A stretch of 64,000 bases of DNA from Caprimulgus europaeus (taxonomy: Eukaryota; Chordata; Aves; Caprimulgiformes; Caprimulgidae), in the NCBI GenBank assembly GCA_907165065.1, contig OU015530.1, forward strand, positions 44,208,965 to 44,272,964, given 5' to 3'. The notes under the pieces are model-generated. The model did not search any database. It saw nothing but the letters and a program-made list of their open reading frames with translations, and was not told the origin of the DNA. Numbering within the stretch: the stretch's first letter is position 1; the number at the start of each line of letters is the position of its first letter. Position numbers and translations under genes: made by a program. Below are positions 39,146 to 54,400 of the stretch, piece by piece.

Positions 39146-41992
39146 CTGAAATAATGGAAAGATTCCTAACAGCTTCTGTGGGTTTCAAATAAAGCTTCTT
39201 ATCAGAGACTTGAAACTTGGAAGTTTCCTTAAGCCATAGAACAACTGGAAGAAGGGGCTGCAAAGTCTAACAGTGTCTCACAAATATATTTGTGTGATTT
39301 CTGTAGGAGAACTAGACTAAATTACTTGCATACAGACAGTCATGCATATATACATATACACACTGCTGCAAGAAGTCAAATACTATCTGTACGCCTCCAT
39401 ATCCATTAAACACCGTTTTCATGTGCCTAACTAGTTTTATGATTTGTGGTTGGATTAGTGCTGTTAGCATGTACTGCTGAATTCACTAAAAAGCCAGCTT
39501 AATTGGTAAGTTATAGAAGCTTCAGGCTTACTTCCTCAAATGCCTAAAGAAGAGAGAAAGGGTTGTATCAAATGAACATCAGAATTGCTTGTGATTTCTT
39601 TTTCTTTCCATTAAAGTAGAAAAGTAATGCTTTAAAAGTGATAGCAACCTTATAGTACTCCATTTGGGAGTTTTGAACTGCTGATTGATTGGTAATTATC
39701 CTGTTGGGATCTATGTGGTATATTAATCATAACCTTAGGAACTTGACTTTTAAAAGTATTAGGTAGATGTTAGCTTTTCACTGAAACTGTGAAAGTTCAA
39801 AACATAAAATAAGTTTCACGCTTTTGAAACTCAAATATTTGTCCCTTGTGGGCTGTCTACAACCTCTCTGAGCAACACCCATAATTAATGAAGCTAAAAG
39901 AGGCTAAAGCAGAAAGGAAATTGCAGACATACGTATCAGCTTTAAAACACAAGTTATGGCAAATTTCTTCCATGGCAACCATGTCCTGAAGATCTGTAAA
40001 TGCAGTAAAATGATGAGTATTTTAATTTTTTCCCAGTTAGGAGCTATATTAAGAGAGTATTAAGGATGCATGTTAGGCACTTGAAACTCAGTATTTCTCA
40101 ATGTTGTTTCCTTTGTTCTGATTTCTGTACCATTTTCTCTTCGGGCAGACCATTGGCCAAGTGAAAAATCCACTGTGGGATTAATGTCTTCACATACCTA
40201 GTCTGTATTGATAAAAACGATTTTTGTGGGTCTTCCTTGCCTGAAAGTGTGACACATGTAAATGAGTAGATTGATTTTTGCTGAGACTGTATCTAAAGCC
40301 TATATTTAGCCACATGACTAGGCATATGTACAAACAAGTGGAGGTATTAAAAAAAAATATAGCTTTGTTGAAACTTTAAACTCATCAGTGTTTAATCATG
40401 TACACATATTAGAGCTTTTCTTGTGGTTTTGTAGGGGGGAAGAGGGTAGACTCTCTTAAGCTAACACCAAATAAAAAAGATATTGAATTACATAAAAGGG
40501 ATTAAAATTGTCAAGGCTTTCCTGGATTGAAAATGGAGTCCTAAAGTGTGTGAAATGTGTGGCATTTTTAGCTATATATTGTTATAATGCTGAGAAGACC
40601 TTTGGCAGTCTGTTGTAACACTTAAAGATGAAAACCATGTCTTCTTACTTCCATGTAATACAAACTTGAAAAGACAAAGTGCCTGACCATAGCATCTAGG
40701 AGCGCTCTCTGGCACAGGAGGCACACAAAGCTGAATAAGAAGCATTTGTAGTTCAGAGATCAACCCACTTAAAATGTTTGCATGTTTCCTGGCAGGCCGT
40801 TATCTCAGTACAAAATCATTTGGTTGTGTACATTGCCACTTTAACAAACAACCCTTAAGCAATATGAGTAATACGCAGAGCCGGCAACTTTAAAGAAGCC
40901 CTGGCTTTGTGAAATCTAAACAATATTTCACAAGAGCAGTGCAAGGAACATTTACTCATGGATGGTGCTTTCAAATTTCAGCCTTCTGATCTCAGAAAGT
41001 GTGGTTGAAGAGCTGCCTGAAAAAGTCCCACGGTTCTTCTGTATTGCAACAGGGACATGTGTATGCACGTATGTGTGCATGTGCCTCTGTGAATATTTTT
41101 ATATTCTTTGTACAAAAAAAGAGACATGAATCATTTTAGTTCTCTTTTTCCAAAGTTCATTCTCAAGGAGAGAAGCAGCCTGGGAAACTTTCAGCCTGGA
41201 AGATGTGCATTTCAAAACAATTAAAGCAAACGAGTACAGGGAAATAGGCTAGAAACCTCTATGAAAATTTAACTATAGTAATTGCTATCAACCCTTTTCT
41301 ATTAATTTGTTGTCCAATTTCTGTACAGACGTTATGAATAACCTTTCTGTTGATAACTTAGTGTGTCTCTTTAAAGGTGTAGCTGGGTTTTGCACACACC
41401 AGTGTGTCAGTCCAGTTAGTACAGACTTCCTCATGAGTTTCTGCTCTTGAAAACTACGTTATGAAATTCAATAGCATCCTCAGCATCATTTTCTTATAAA
41501 GTATTGAATACTTAAAATTCATTGCAGATTGCTATTTCTCTTAAACTCAGTTTAGTAGATTTACAGTACATTGTTTTTGTAGTAGAGCTCACAGTTAAAC
41601 TGTGACAATTTGAAACATCAGTATATAAAAGTTTGTCCCATTGAGCAATTTTATTATAATTTTGTGTGTATCATTGAACTAAAAAGTATTTATAACTTAA
41701 ATGAATGTATTTATATTATGATAAAATATAGCATAGGTGTTTAAAGTTGTTAAGCTTGAAGTTATTTCATTTGTATCCTGTAACACAGAGAATGTCACAG
41801 TTTTTATGAGTTTTGTGACCTTATGATTTATATGGGTCTTGAGAAATAACTATGTGTTTAGAAAGGAGGAAAACAGTGACCAATAAACATTCCCAGTAGC
41901 CTAAAAACAGGAACAGCTTGTTAGCTGAGGTCAGCCATGTGACCCAGTGCCTAGTGAAACTGCATTGTTATAGCTGGAGCATGGGGCAAACC

Positions 41993-42104
41993 AGCCATAC
42001 AAAAAAACCCCACCACAGTGATCCACCTCTCATAAAAATCAGCCATACAACAAAATAAAACAAAACAAAACAAACACCCCAGTGATCCACCTCTCATAAA
42101 AATA
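41993..42104. repeat. Local tandem duplication with CAAAA expansion
   Basis: CAGTGATCCACCTCTCATAA and the AAAT after it occur at 42016-42039 and again at 42080-42103. AGCCATACAA occurs just before each copy (41993 and 42041). The copies of the first motif are 64 bp apart and those of the second 48 bp apart; the difference is a CAAAA-type run at about 42049-42075 that expanded in only one copy. The high identity of the two copies points to a fairly recent duplication. Confidence 0.9.
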
Positions 42105-45100
42105 TCTTTCTTAGAAAGAGAGGAATGTGATAATGACTTACAGGAAGGAAAATGTGTACACCAGATCAGCATCATCCCTGGTACAAATTTACAGAGTTTA
42201 GAGGAGTTGCATCAGAGGTGCATTGGCCTATGCTATTTGAAAATGGAAAACTAAGCTGAAAACCTGCTAGAATTCACAAGTCTCTGCTAAAGAATTTTGC
42301 AGTTTTCTTCTGGTACTAAATACTTACTTGTGAAAGCAAGCAGGGTAATGAACATACAGACAACACAAACACATACACAGCTCATGGGCTTCAGTAATTG
42401 GGACCATACTGCATACACGTGTGCCAGCTCAAATCGCCAGCGGGAGCTGTACAAATGTCAAGGAAATATTCATTAGATGGAACCAAGTTTGTCTTCTTTC
42501 CATTTCCTTTTCCTCCCTCATCAGTGCGACTTCTTGAGATATAGTCCTAAATCTGCTGAGCTTTTGGACCTATAGTCACTGGAAGGCTAAATCTTGTTTG
42601 GAACCACACAGCTCTGAGATGACCTCGTCTTTGGAATCAGGGCAGTGCAAAACCTAAGTTGGGACTAACAGTCTTGCATAGAAAGTACTGCTTTTGCGGT
42701 CAGCAGTAACGTTCTAGAACCACTCTCACCCATCCTTGTCCTGGGTGTGATCCAGAAAACAGAGTCTTCAGGAAAGGGCTGTTACTAGGTCCAAGAAAAC
42801 ATGGAATAATGATGTGGATTTGTCTTCTGCATTTCATGGTTCAAGCTTCTGTCCTTGCTTTCAACTCAGGGAAACGGACAGTGTGACATGAAGCTGTAAT
42901 AATGTATTACCTGAAATATCAAGGGTATCTGTAGTCATGCAAAGAATTACAAATATGGTGTTGCACCTTTTTTCCTTTTGTTACCCATAAGAGAGCGGTG
43001 CTCTAAGTCTTCATTAATCAATTACAACAAATAAGCCTTGAAAGGCAATAAACCATTACCCAGCTGATGAAAACACCTACTCTGCAATTAAATGGATAAA
43101 ATCCTGATTTGATGGCTTTAGTTTCATTTACACTTCTAGTCAGGTATCTATTAATGCTTTTACTTTTGTTTGTCTACTTAATAGTGATAAGCATACAAAA
43201 GAAATCTGTATAAGACTCTGTGGTATTAAGCATTGATTCTTTCCTCTCCTTTACTCACGGCAAGCAGCACACTAACCCAGACAGACAAGCCAAAATACAT
43301 TTGGGCTGGACTCTTGTACGTGCAGAAAATCTGAGTGAGATAACACCATGCTTTCCTTTGCGGCTTAATAACGCAAAAGACAGGCTTTCGCACACTAGGG
43401 AGAACAAGGCTTGTTTGCCTCATGCATTCTTAAAGGTATAATTGCCCAAAACAGTAGTAGGAAGTCTGGGAAGGAAATGAGATAATGCCCCATCCCTTTC
43501 CTCACTTTGAGCCCCCTGAGCTGGCTCACAGAGATGTTTGGCTTGCACAGAGGGAACCAGGGACTCCTTTTGGCAGCGTAGTTTCCATCCTCCTGTTGCA
43601 AACCCTCCCCATGTGGTGTCCGAGGTGGCACAGCTCCCGGGGTACACGGTAGGTCGCAAGGTGCACTTCGGGAGCCGTCCTCCCTCCACCAGCGGTACAG
43701 CCAGACACTGTCACCTTGTAGCAGGTTAATGAAAGGGAAACCTGCGGTTTTGCTCACAGTGTTAAGACACCCAAATAACCAACATCACACCTAGCCTTGA
43801 GCCAGATGACACATGCACTGTGTTCATCCCCCACTCTGAATAAAACAGTTGGTACCTGGCAGGGGGATGATCTGTAGTTGAGGGAATCTCAAACTTTTTG
43901 TCAAAAGCTGTCTCAAACTGAAACGTTATTTTCATAACTTTTAAATACAAACCCTTCCCGTTTGAACAGCTCACGTGCCTCATGCTGTTGAGTCTAGGTG
44001 TCAGCACGTAGTCCCCTTTAAAATTTTACAACATCACATAACCTCATTTTGTTACATTGTAAACATTTCCAAGATACAGGATCCTGGTTTTTATTACAGG
44101 AGTGAAATGGTAATAATTCCTCTCTTTCTTAAAAGATGCAGAAAAACTCTTTTACAACTTAAATGTACACGCTCCTCATTAGCTTTAACCTGAATTTGGT
44201 CTAGCAGGCCCTGTAAAGCCAGTCCTTCTTTCTCTCTGAACAAACGGATGTTAAGAGACTAACAGACTACTGAAGAGGCAAAATCCTGCCTGACTCATAG
44301 TACCAACACATGTTGAGATGAACACATTCCTGAAACAGCTCCAGTGAATGGAATTTTCACGTATTTGGCATACAACAGCCCATATTTCAGCTTTTCCTCC
44401 ATTACTGTACATTTTTTCTCAAACAGATATCCTGAAGTATCCTCTGCCCTTGCATGATTGCCACATGTCTGTAGGAACTACACCAGCCGGACAACTTTGA
44501 GAAATGTTTCAAACCTTTGTGCCTTCTTCCATGAAAATTCCACATGGGGATTCCCAAAAATCAGAACTAGTGGAGGGATAAGAGAGGAACTGATAAAAAA
44601 TTGTATCTTGTTCCCATAGGGATAAGGATCATGGAAGACCCTCTCATGCCGCAAATGAAGGATGTATCAGCTGGAAAGAACCCAAGTAAGTTCTATGCAG
44701 CATTGTGCTCTGGAAAAATAACAGTATTGCTTGTTACTGGTGCTGCTCAGAGCAGTGATAAACTCTAACAAAAATTGCTATTCTTGCATTTGGAGATGTG
44801 ATGACAACGCAGGGACGCATGTCTGAACTTTTTATTTATCTGTCTGAGGTATTAATAATGTAATAGACTCTGTTTGGTGCTGAATGTTCCCACCAGGGAC
44901 AATAAAACCTATGCCACCACAGTTTTGCCACTAACTGGGTGAGGATTTGGCACTGTTATGGATGCTGCAGTCACATCTTTGACTGCAGCATGGATGCATA
45001 TGTCCAGCATGCAGCAGGCTGGAAGCTGAGAGTCATTCTGCTTTTGTGAGAGCCACCGGCTGGGAAGGCAGCAGCGTTGGAAGGGAATCAGGCAGGACTG

Positions 45101-45334
45101 CCATGCTGCCCAGGGTTTCCCTGTTTAGTCACCTGCAAACTTACCATGTCATTAAAGCTCCGTACTGCTCACACAGTAGCTAACAGGTCCATAAAGTCAG
45201 GAGATTAAAGAGACATTTGAGGTTTCATGCTTCAAATGCAAGCAAATGTGAGCCTAGATGACCCACAGTATGGTGGGGCTTAGGTTGTCTAGGGAGATGG
45301 GAGAAGATGGGGGAAAGTGGGCGGCGACTGGGCT

Positions 45335-45490
45335 GGAAGGCTGAAAGCACAGGCTCTGTTCCTGTGCCATCACTATTCAGTGAAGCCAAGTGCCAGCTAA
45401 CTTCTCCGTGCCTCAGTTTCTCAGTCTGAAAAATCAGATACTGATATTTCTCTGAAAGAGTTTGAAGGCACTGGATGAACTGAGATGGCT
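45335..45490 (+). mobile_element. MIR-type SINE fragment
   Basis: The segment follows the MIR core in forward orientation. CTTCTCCGTGCCTCAGTTTC at about 45401-45420 corresponds to the conserved CTCTGTGCCTCAGTTTCC block, followed by a TCTGAAAAAT stretch equivalent to TCTGTAAAAT and a diverged ATGAACTGAG end. Upstream, AAGCACAGGCTCTG fits the MIR head. MIRs are ancient tRNA-derived SINEs shared across amniotes, so this copy is a fossil. End points are approximate. Confidence 0.7.
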
Positions 45491-48400
45491 ACAACACTAG
45501 TGTCACGGGCATTAATTTTGCAATTTAGTATGTCTTTTGTAAATAGATCTATTTAGTTGACAGGTCTGCATTCTTGCTCTTAACCCTTTTAGCGCTGATT
45601 TCAAATTTTTACCTTTGCAGATGGACAATGAACAAGAGGGGCAAAGAGACTTAAAATACTGTGTATTTTTTGTGAGTCTCCATTTCAAAACATTCATAGT
45701 GAAATACAGCATTTTGCTACTCTTGCCACTACATCAAGCCTCGTTCTACTAAGCACATTATAACAAGCAATAACATTTCTTTATAACCCAGAAATACTCA
45801 TGGATGTAGTCTTGTCTAGATGTGCAGGGATTTACACAATTAATACACAAAAGTATTAGCAAGACTTCTGCATAAATCCCTAGGTGTGGAAAGAGGCCAC
45901 CATGTATCCATAAGCTCCTTAAGATGGGTACTTACAAGGAGTCTGAAGAACAAAGGATTTGGGTGAGAGTCTGTTTTTAAGCAGAAAATTATTGTCTAAC
46001 ATCTGAGAGACCCAGAATTACTCTAAATTACCTCGTGCTGAGCATCCTGCTGCCCTGGAGAGCTGGTTATCTAAGGAAGATGCTCTGTTGTGTCATGACA
46101 GGGTGCCCCAGCAGGTTATCCACACTTGTTTCACTCTTGACTAAACATATTGGACAAATAGATTTAAAGAATCTCTTCTTTGTGGATAAGTATTTCCTGC
46201 ACCTGAGCTCAGGTGTGAGAGGTTGGCCACCTTTCCCTTAGATTTTCTAAATTATGATGGTGATTATACTTCAGTCAGTAAAACAGAATAGGAGACAAGG
46301 AGATGTGCTACCTCCTTCATTATCCTGGCAGCATTTTCTAGTCAAATCTCAGCTGATTACACTTTTTCATCCTTTGATAATCAGCATACAACCCAGTAAT
46401 TGTACTGTGAGGTGGAGTCTTTTCACATAAAGTTATTGTAAAAAATATCTTGTTGCAAAAAGCCTTAGCCAAATTGTGTACAGGATAGATTACATACACA
46501 CTATGAAGTTGTCAAAACATAATGATTTGATTAATGAGGCTGTTAATTTTCAGACTTGCCTCCCATACAGATCTCGAGCCTCTTCAGTCACATCATGACT
46601 TGTAAGGTTGACAATATTCCCTGCCAGCCTTAGCATGAGTCTGCCACATTGTAAATGACTCTCCCTCTGTTTGCCTTGTAGGAACTGTCTTACATACCTG
46701 GGGCAACACAAGAGGAAGCAAGCATATTAGCAAAAACTTCACTATGGCAAGTCATTCGGAATGTGAAATGCCTTTCACCCAGTATGATCGGTGCCCTTTA
46801 CACCCAGAACTTAAGCTTGCTCCTCTGCAACATGCATTTTTTCTCCTAACGCTTTTAATCCTTAAGGATGCAAGTTCTGCTCACTTCAATTTTGCAGTCC
46901 CTTGCTCATCTACCTTAAGCCAACACACTTTGTGAGAAGAATATCAGGGAGTTGCTGTAAGGTAAAATGGTTTCATATGAACTGAATCCTAAAAATAGCC
47001 CATTCTATTTTCCTTTATCTGCAATATCTGTGTTATTCTGTACAAGAATCCCAAAGGCATTAACATAAGTAAGAAAGACAGAATGGTGCAGAAATCTTCT
47101 TTTCCCTCATTTCAGCCCACCCTTCATACACACAGACACAGGCATGCAAATCCATCATTAGGAGGCATGGTGAAAAACGCTTTTAAGTGTGATCATTAAT
47201 CACGTGTATATTGATGATCTTTTATTTGTATTTCTTTAATTTTAAGCACATCAGTCTTGGCTAATTGGTGCTTTATTAAATCAGTACTATCCACTACTCA
47301 TATGATTTAGAAACATCAATTACTCAGTAAGCTACAGAGGTTTAATATTCTGCCAAGTCTCGTATACAGGCTATATGCTTTACCTGCAAAATCTGAGAGA
47401 AAAATAACAGTATCAAGAATTGGTATGTACATGACATACTGTAGGAATTAGACTGTACAGTCCTGCTTTTTCTGATGTCAGTGAGACTGCTCATGTGCAC
47501 AAGGATTTAGCAGCATAGAAGCTGCACATAAAGCTTGGGAGAAAGGTTTTACTGTTCTGCAGTATGACATCAGGTTGGGACAGTATCTATTTTTCTGCAA
47601 TAAAGCCAACATAAATAACAAAAAAAAATCTCTTCTTACATGGTTTTAATGATTTCATTTGTTGGAAATGCAAAAAAACCTTTTAGCATATGTTATGTGA
47701 GTTAGAAATGCGCAACTCTTAAAGTTGAATCACTTAATAGAATTACAGATAAGCCTTCTTATATTTGTTAAATGCTTATCAGCCTCACCTAAGGCAGGTT
47801 TCTGTTTTTTTGTCAAATTAGTTTTATTTCAGTCAACACTGGTAAGAATCTGTTACAAATCCTCCAGCTTCTACATGATCCAAATACCTTTGAATATTAC
47901 ATTGTTTTACAAAAACATGTTTTCAAATGTTGTCCAAAGTGATGCTGGAAAGCAGAAATACAATTTCTACATGCAATTTGTACCAGCCTGTCAAAAAGAG
48001 CATAAAAGGGAGAGAAGAAAACAGGCTACGTGATATGTTTTCCTATTGTTAAAAACAAGAGGGCATCTCACCTAATAATTTAAATAAGATCCTGTTGCCT
48101 GACATTTTTAAAGCCTTTTGATCTCTTTCTTCTGGTTCTCTGGGTTGTGGCTCTGTAGGGTGCAGTCAATGGAAAGCTATGGATAAAATTTCATGTTGCC
48201 TATGCCTCCTTTACTTTGCTAAAACCCCTGTTAGTGGGCAAAATGAATGTCTGCTTTTATGAAGCACCACTCCACTGGAGATGGTGGAGAACAATCTTTA
48301 CAGAAGCTTTTTAGACACAGGCCAATCTATAAAACTGACAAGTTCAAATTTTCTTTTATTATCAAGTCAATAATTCTTTGGACCTTTGTTAAGATGATTT

Positions 48401-51400
48401 ACTAATTTTATTGGCACAAATTAGGGACTGAGATTTAACCCTCCATAATCTGATTTTGAGAATGAATTTAACACACACTACACTCCTAAAATAATGTAGA
48501 GGTAATGCATTTGTTTTGCAATTTGCTGCACTTGGATATAATGCTAGGAAATGACAAATTTTATCTTTCCAAAGCAAAGACAGAAAGAAAGATACATTAT
48601 TATCGCTGGTTCAGTGCGAGCGGATAAGCCTGAACAATCTGAAGATAAAAACCTTAGCAGAACATTTAGAACTTCAGCCACACATCTAGCTTATGCATTC
48701 TCTCACTGAATGCAATGTTAACACATTCATTAACTTTTATAGAGGAAGAGATCTGTTAAAAACTTAGAAATATGAAACTATAACACAAAATTTGTAAAGA
48801 TAAATGTGAAACGGGCATAACAAATCATAGAGATTGGAGTAGACTTTTTCACTGTTGTAACCCAATTAGTTATGAAGGAATTCTATGAACCATTACTATG
48901 GCCTCTGAAATTTCCAGGGAGTCAGATTTAGTGTAGGAGATTGTAAACTGCTTTGCAGGGAACAGCTCAAAGTATTTGCATTCAATTTACATTTAGAATA
49001 TGTAACACAAGCTGAGAAAAGGCTGGAAAAGTCCTTTCAGAGAGCTCCATTTTATCTGTACATAGGCATTAACTCACAGTGTGCCTGTGAGATTCGTAGG
49101 CTCATTTGGTTTGGCAGAAACCTCGAGTGGAGCCTGGTGCCCCTCCCCCTGTTCAAGAGAAATGCTTATTAATTATTCTCCAAACCAGCTCTGATAGAAA
49201 AGTGTCACTTCTAGCCTTGCCTGTCTCCCTTGACAGCCTGCTACTTTGCTTAAGTGATCTCACAGTTACAACATTTTTCATAATATTTAACCTAAATTTT
49301 CCTTGCTGCAGATTAATCCTACTCCTTCTCTTATCAAGCACAATAGCTTTGCGGCTCGCAGACAGTATTTCTAACACAAAACAGTGATCCAAGCAAGGGC
49401 TCTTTCTTAGAGTACGTGATGTCAAACTGACCTTTGACTCTCACACTTTAAATACATCTCTTGGCATCCTGTGCAAAAGAAAACAGACACCACTTGTTTC
49501 CTAAAGATTTTACAACTGGCTTAGGCTAATTAATCAGTCTCCAGCACACACAGCTCTGCGCTTACCTGTCTGGAGGAAGTGCAGATCACAGGAGCAAAGC
49601 AAGGTTTCTCAGATCTGTCGTTCACCAGGTACTTCATTAATTACTGAACAGACAAAGGGAAATCTGTTCATGGCTGTTTCTTCCTTTCTGCTACTGTGCA
49701 GCAATCCCATTACCCATTTGGTTATTTCATTATATGCAAAAGTAGATTTTGGTTCCATGGCCTATTTCGATTCCTGGTGTAGTTTAGCCAAAGCCAGTGA
49801 AATTCCAGTAGGAACAATTTGGCCCACTGTGTTTAAGTATTTATCCATCTGCACAAAAACCACAAAAGAGACGCCCAAACCAAAACCACTCATTTACATA
49901 ATAAGGATGTGAACCTACTACAGCCATGTGAAACTATCATTTTTCACATGTGCTTGTGAATCTTTTCCCAGGCTTTTGCAGAGGGAGGGGCAATCTGAGG
50001 GTTGGGATACATGAAGTGAAATGTGTGGGTGGGGAAAAATGAGGGGTTTAATTTTTTTTTCCCTTTTAGTCTTTAAGAAGTATGCAGCAATTACTTCTGT
50101 ATTTTAAAGAAATGGTAAAAATACCCAGAGGTTATAGACTGATGCTTTTCCTTAATGTTTATACAAATAGAAATACACAGCTAAAATAAATACAGAAGTA
50201 AATGGGATACACCCACCTCTACAATTACAAAATCACTTTCCCATGGGGAAATTTCATCGTAACCCCATCTGTTAGAGCTTGGATTGTGCCATGAACCATT
50301 ATGACTTATATCCCTTAATTATTTTGAATCGTATGAAATATAATTGTAGATATTCCACATCTTCATTGCAAATCCTTCATTTTCTTTTGTAAACTACCTA
50401 TGTTCTTGCCCTAGTTCTTTGCTGTGAAAATGAATTCCCAGGGTTAATTAGGTTCAACAGAGTAAGCCATGGTCCTGATCCCACGGTCTCTGCAGAAGTT
50501 CTCACAGAGATAACAGAACTTTTTCAAGCTTGACAATAAAAGGGAAAAATATGCCCATGACAGTCTGCCACACGGCTGAGACCAGGAGCTCCAAGAGAAC
50601 CGCACAGCAGCTGTCCTGTGTGCAGGACTGTGCCAGACACCTTACTCAGCAGGGAACCCAAAAAACCCTACCATCTTCAATCACACTCTCTTCTTTGGCA
50701 TTTTGTGAAACTCTGCAGACTTTGGTAGCAGAGGGCATGGCAGTATGCAGGTTCTGCTTCTCAAGGCAAATATTCAAGGAGGAGAAAAGGTGTTACCCAT
50801 TGAAGAATTGAAGCCCTTAGAGAGCAATTTGAAATATGCAATTTGAAAATATGTTCAAGTCATTCTCACAGAGCTTTTCCGGTCCTGCTTGCAGGATCTA
50901 CATGTGTCCTGTCCTGCTGCTTCAGCTCCACCAAAGTTGAAAACTGACACGGCTCTATTAATTTAAGTGGATGCAATTTAACCCACTGAGGCCTAGCCCA
51001 AGGCAAGTCCTCCTTAGTACACCTATAAACATGTAGCAGTAGGTATATTTAATAGCTGCTTTTATACCTTCCAGCTGAGATGCGGTTTCAAGTGTTCTTC
51101 GTCCAGTGAAGAATGTGGTATTTGTAAATTGTGGTGGTTTGGTGAAACTTGCAAAACACCAGAAATTGCAAACCTCCCTATGCATCCTATGAGCAACCAC
51201 ACACCCTGCTTCCAAAGTGTGTTCGTCGGGCGCCTAAGGGCAACGGAAATCTATACTCCCAGGTAGAATTCCTAAAGTGAATAGTGCTTGTAATATTACC
51301 AGCTGATGAAAATAACAATTTTGTGATTTTGACTCAAAAACATGGATTTTGTTATTTTTCTAACAGCACTATTTAATGACTTGAACTAATGTGTGTTTTA

Positions 51401-54400
51401 CACTTGTGCCCATTTTAACATACTGTTTAGTTGCTTTGTCCTCTTGGTCAGAAAAGAGGATTTTATGGCAAACATGAAAATATCATGAAGGTATCTTCAT
51501 GATGGTTCAGCAGAAAGCTTCAGATCCTCAATATGACAAAGAAGATAGACAGCCTCTGTTTGAATTACAATTACACTGCCAGAAAAGAGGTGATGGATTT
51601 CTTATACATCATTTCTTACTGGATATTAGATCTCCTCTAATAGACTCACAAAAAACTACAGCAGATTTTTGAAAAGCACATAATTCACAATTGATTATAC
51701 ACATATATCACAAATCAGACATTGTATAAATAATAGTTGCCCTGTTTTCATATTGCTTTTGTGAATGGGAGATTCAACTATTCCATCATTGTTGAAATTT
51801 TATCACCAGTAGATATAACTTTGAGGTACTAATACCTCTCAGCTACAAGGACATTTAGGATACAAATTAAAAAGTTGATCTGTGGCTTCCCTGTGTGCAA
51901 GCATATTTTGCAGCCACAAACTGAATTAACCAGATGAGAGTAGTGGCATTTGCATTACCTGAATTTCACCTGCAATTCATTACTTAATATGGGATCTATT
52001 CAGGTAAATGGACAAGATGTGGCAAGAGAAAGAGATAATGTTCTGTTTTGCTGTCAGGTAAAGAGGGAAGTCAGTGCTGGGTTTGGCCTCCGTGCCTGAA
52101 TCAGAGGGAGCACAGGAGGAAGCTCAGAGACAGAAACCCAACACTAAGAGCAGAATGGCTGGAAGAGTTTGGAATGAGCTTCCTTTCGCTGCTTGGAAGC
52201 TGGAAAAGGAAAGGAGGATTAACTCTGAAGATTTTGAAAAGAAGAACAGATGCATCATGATCACTTCAGGATTATTTGGCCACTTTGACGTAATCTTTGT
52301 CTCCTTGTTTTTTTCCTGTCTGCTTTCACATGAACTGAGCAGTGTTGAAAATATACAGACATTTCCACACAAAAGAACATAAATGTATCATTTGAATGTG
52401 AAAGAGGTGCTGAACAGTGCTCTCATTTAAATGATGCCTAAAGCAAAGAGACACAGGGTCTAAGATATATGAGAACAAGACACAAAACCATCTCTCTATC
52501 ATGTTTAAAAGCACATTTGTTTAACTACTCCATGCTGAGATTATGTTCAGTATTTTTCCCTAGGCCTGGAGTTGCTGAGACAGACAGAACATAGCTGACC
52601 TTTGGAGTGGGATTTTTGTAAAATAAATAAACTGGATGGCAGAGTATAAAAATTACAAACCTCTTTAGAATGTCATATGCGAAAATCTTGTAAACAGTCC
52701 ATAAATATGACCTGCTGGCTAGGACTTGTGGAAGCTGATGCAGAATACACTGTTAACATCTTCCCCCCAAAACACTGAACCATCTGGTAACAACAATTTA
52801 TTCTATAGCTTTTCTGTTGGCATGTGCCTATAATTATAAAACATGTTATTACCAGCTTCATTCTGGAAGCAACACCAACCCCACAGCCAGGGATCAGAAA
52901 CACTGACACTCTGACCGAAATGCTGGGGAAGGCTAAAGCACCCGTGGTGACACCAGCACAACCTTTGTTTTCCTGTCTTTGGAGGAAACTTTACTGACAT
53001 TATAGGCAAACATTTTACCAAGTGTTGTGATTGCAAAACTGAGCTCTTACTTTTTCTTCCAGAATCTAACTTCCTGATGAGGAAGTTAGCATTTGATCTA
53101 ATTACCACTGAAGCAAATGGGTTTTTTCCACTAGCAACACAGAGCTGGACCAAGCTCAGCTGTGCAGCAGTGGTTTTAAAACATGCTAACTTGTTGTGAC
53201 TCTCTCTGCTATAACTAATTTTCTGAAATAACAAAGCCATTGACTGCTTTAAGAGTTAATTTCTTACTGAGTTAATTTTTGAAATAGATTTACTTTTCAG
53301 TTACAGATCTGCCAAAAATGTTTTAAGACCTTAGTCCTTTTTACACATAAAACCTCTAAACTACAAAAACTATATCTTTTTATTTTTTTAAAAATAGGTT
53401 TAAATATCCAGTCCTTGGATGACTTTTATCCTGGGAGTGAATTTTTATGGCTGATATTTAAATCCTTGAAAGTAGGGGCTTATAAGAGAATTTCTGACAT
53501 GTTTTAAACTACTGTGCAGCAGTCCTGTCTTGCACTGCTCTAGTTACCACGCCTTTTAATCTACTGTTTGAACATACTGCTGAAGAAATACTTGGCTTTT
53601 AGTGAACAGAATAGTTGTGGATCCTACACGACTTGCCATGAGAAATGGAATTAAGAACACTACATATGGTTTAATAGCTTTATCATTATGAACAGGCACA
53701 AAAGCTGACATTTGAAAGTCATTATCCTCTTGCAAAAGCTGGTACAATTACACTTTTAATCAAGAATTTCTACTTCTTTTGTTACTTCCTGCCTTTCCAA
53801 GTTCCTGTGATATACAGTTCCCATTTTGGCCTCATCCTGTTTTGCCCTGCTTCTTGTATGTTAAGGAGTCTAGCTCTACTGTAGGCCAGCATTTTTCAAA
53901 TGCAGCAGCATACAATAAACAGGAAAGATTCCCTTAGAGACACTGTTGTTTTTAGCTGATCAAAAGGCCATTCTGGCATCCGCTTCTTGCTCAATAAAAA
54001 TATTATTTAAGGAAAAAGAGAAACAACTCTAGATTAGCATTGTGTCCTTAGCTTGGCTAAAGCCTCGGCAAAAGAAAATGCTGGCATCGTTACTGCCTAA
54101 CCTATTGCTGCTTAAATCCACCCTATTTTAGTTATATAAGGCAGAGATGACAAATCTGATTGTAAGTGAAAATGCAGTGTCCTCTATTTTTCCTGAATTT
54201 TAAACTACAGAACTACTTAGTAAAATTCAGCAAAACATCAGAAACTGAAGGACACTGTCTTGACAGTGTGCCAGGAGTCTATGAACTGAATCCGATTTGC
54301 ATGTTTCAAGTCTGTGGGAGTTTTGCAGCAACAGGAACTTCAGGATTTGGGCTTCATAACTTGGTCTAAGACACAGTCATTGCTTTGGCCCTGATTAAGA

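Noticed and set aside
43395..43757. GC-richer patch with a 120-codon minus-strand frame
   Set aside because: Considered as a gene or retroelement remnant, but no conserved residues, termini or repeats could be identified.
52803..53240. Minus-strand frame of 145 codons
   Set aside because: No recognisable motif, mixed composition and no repeat or splice evidence; treated as a chance intronic frame.
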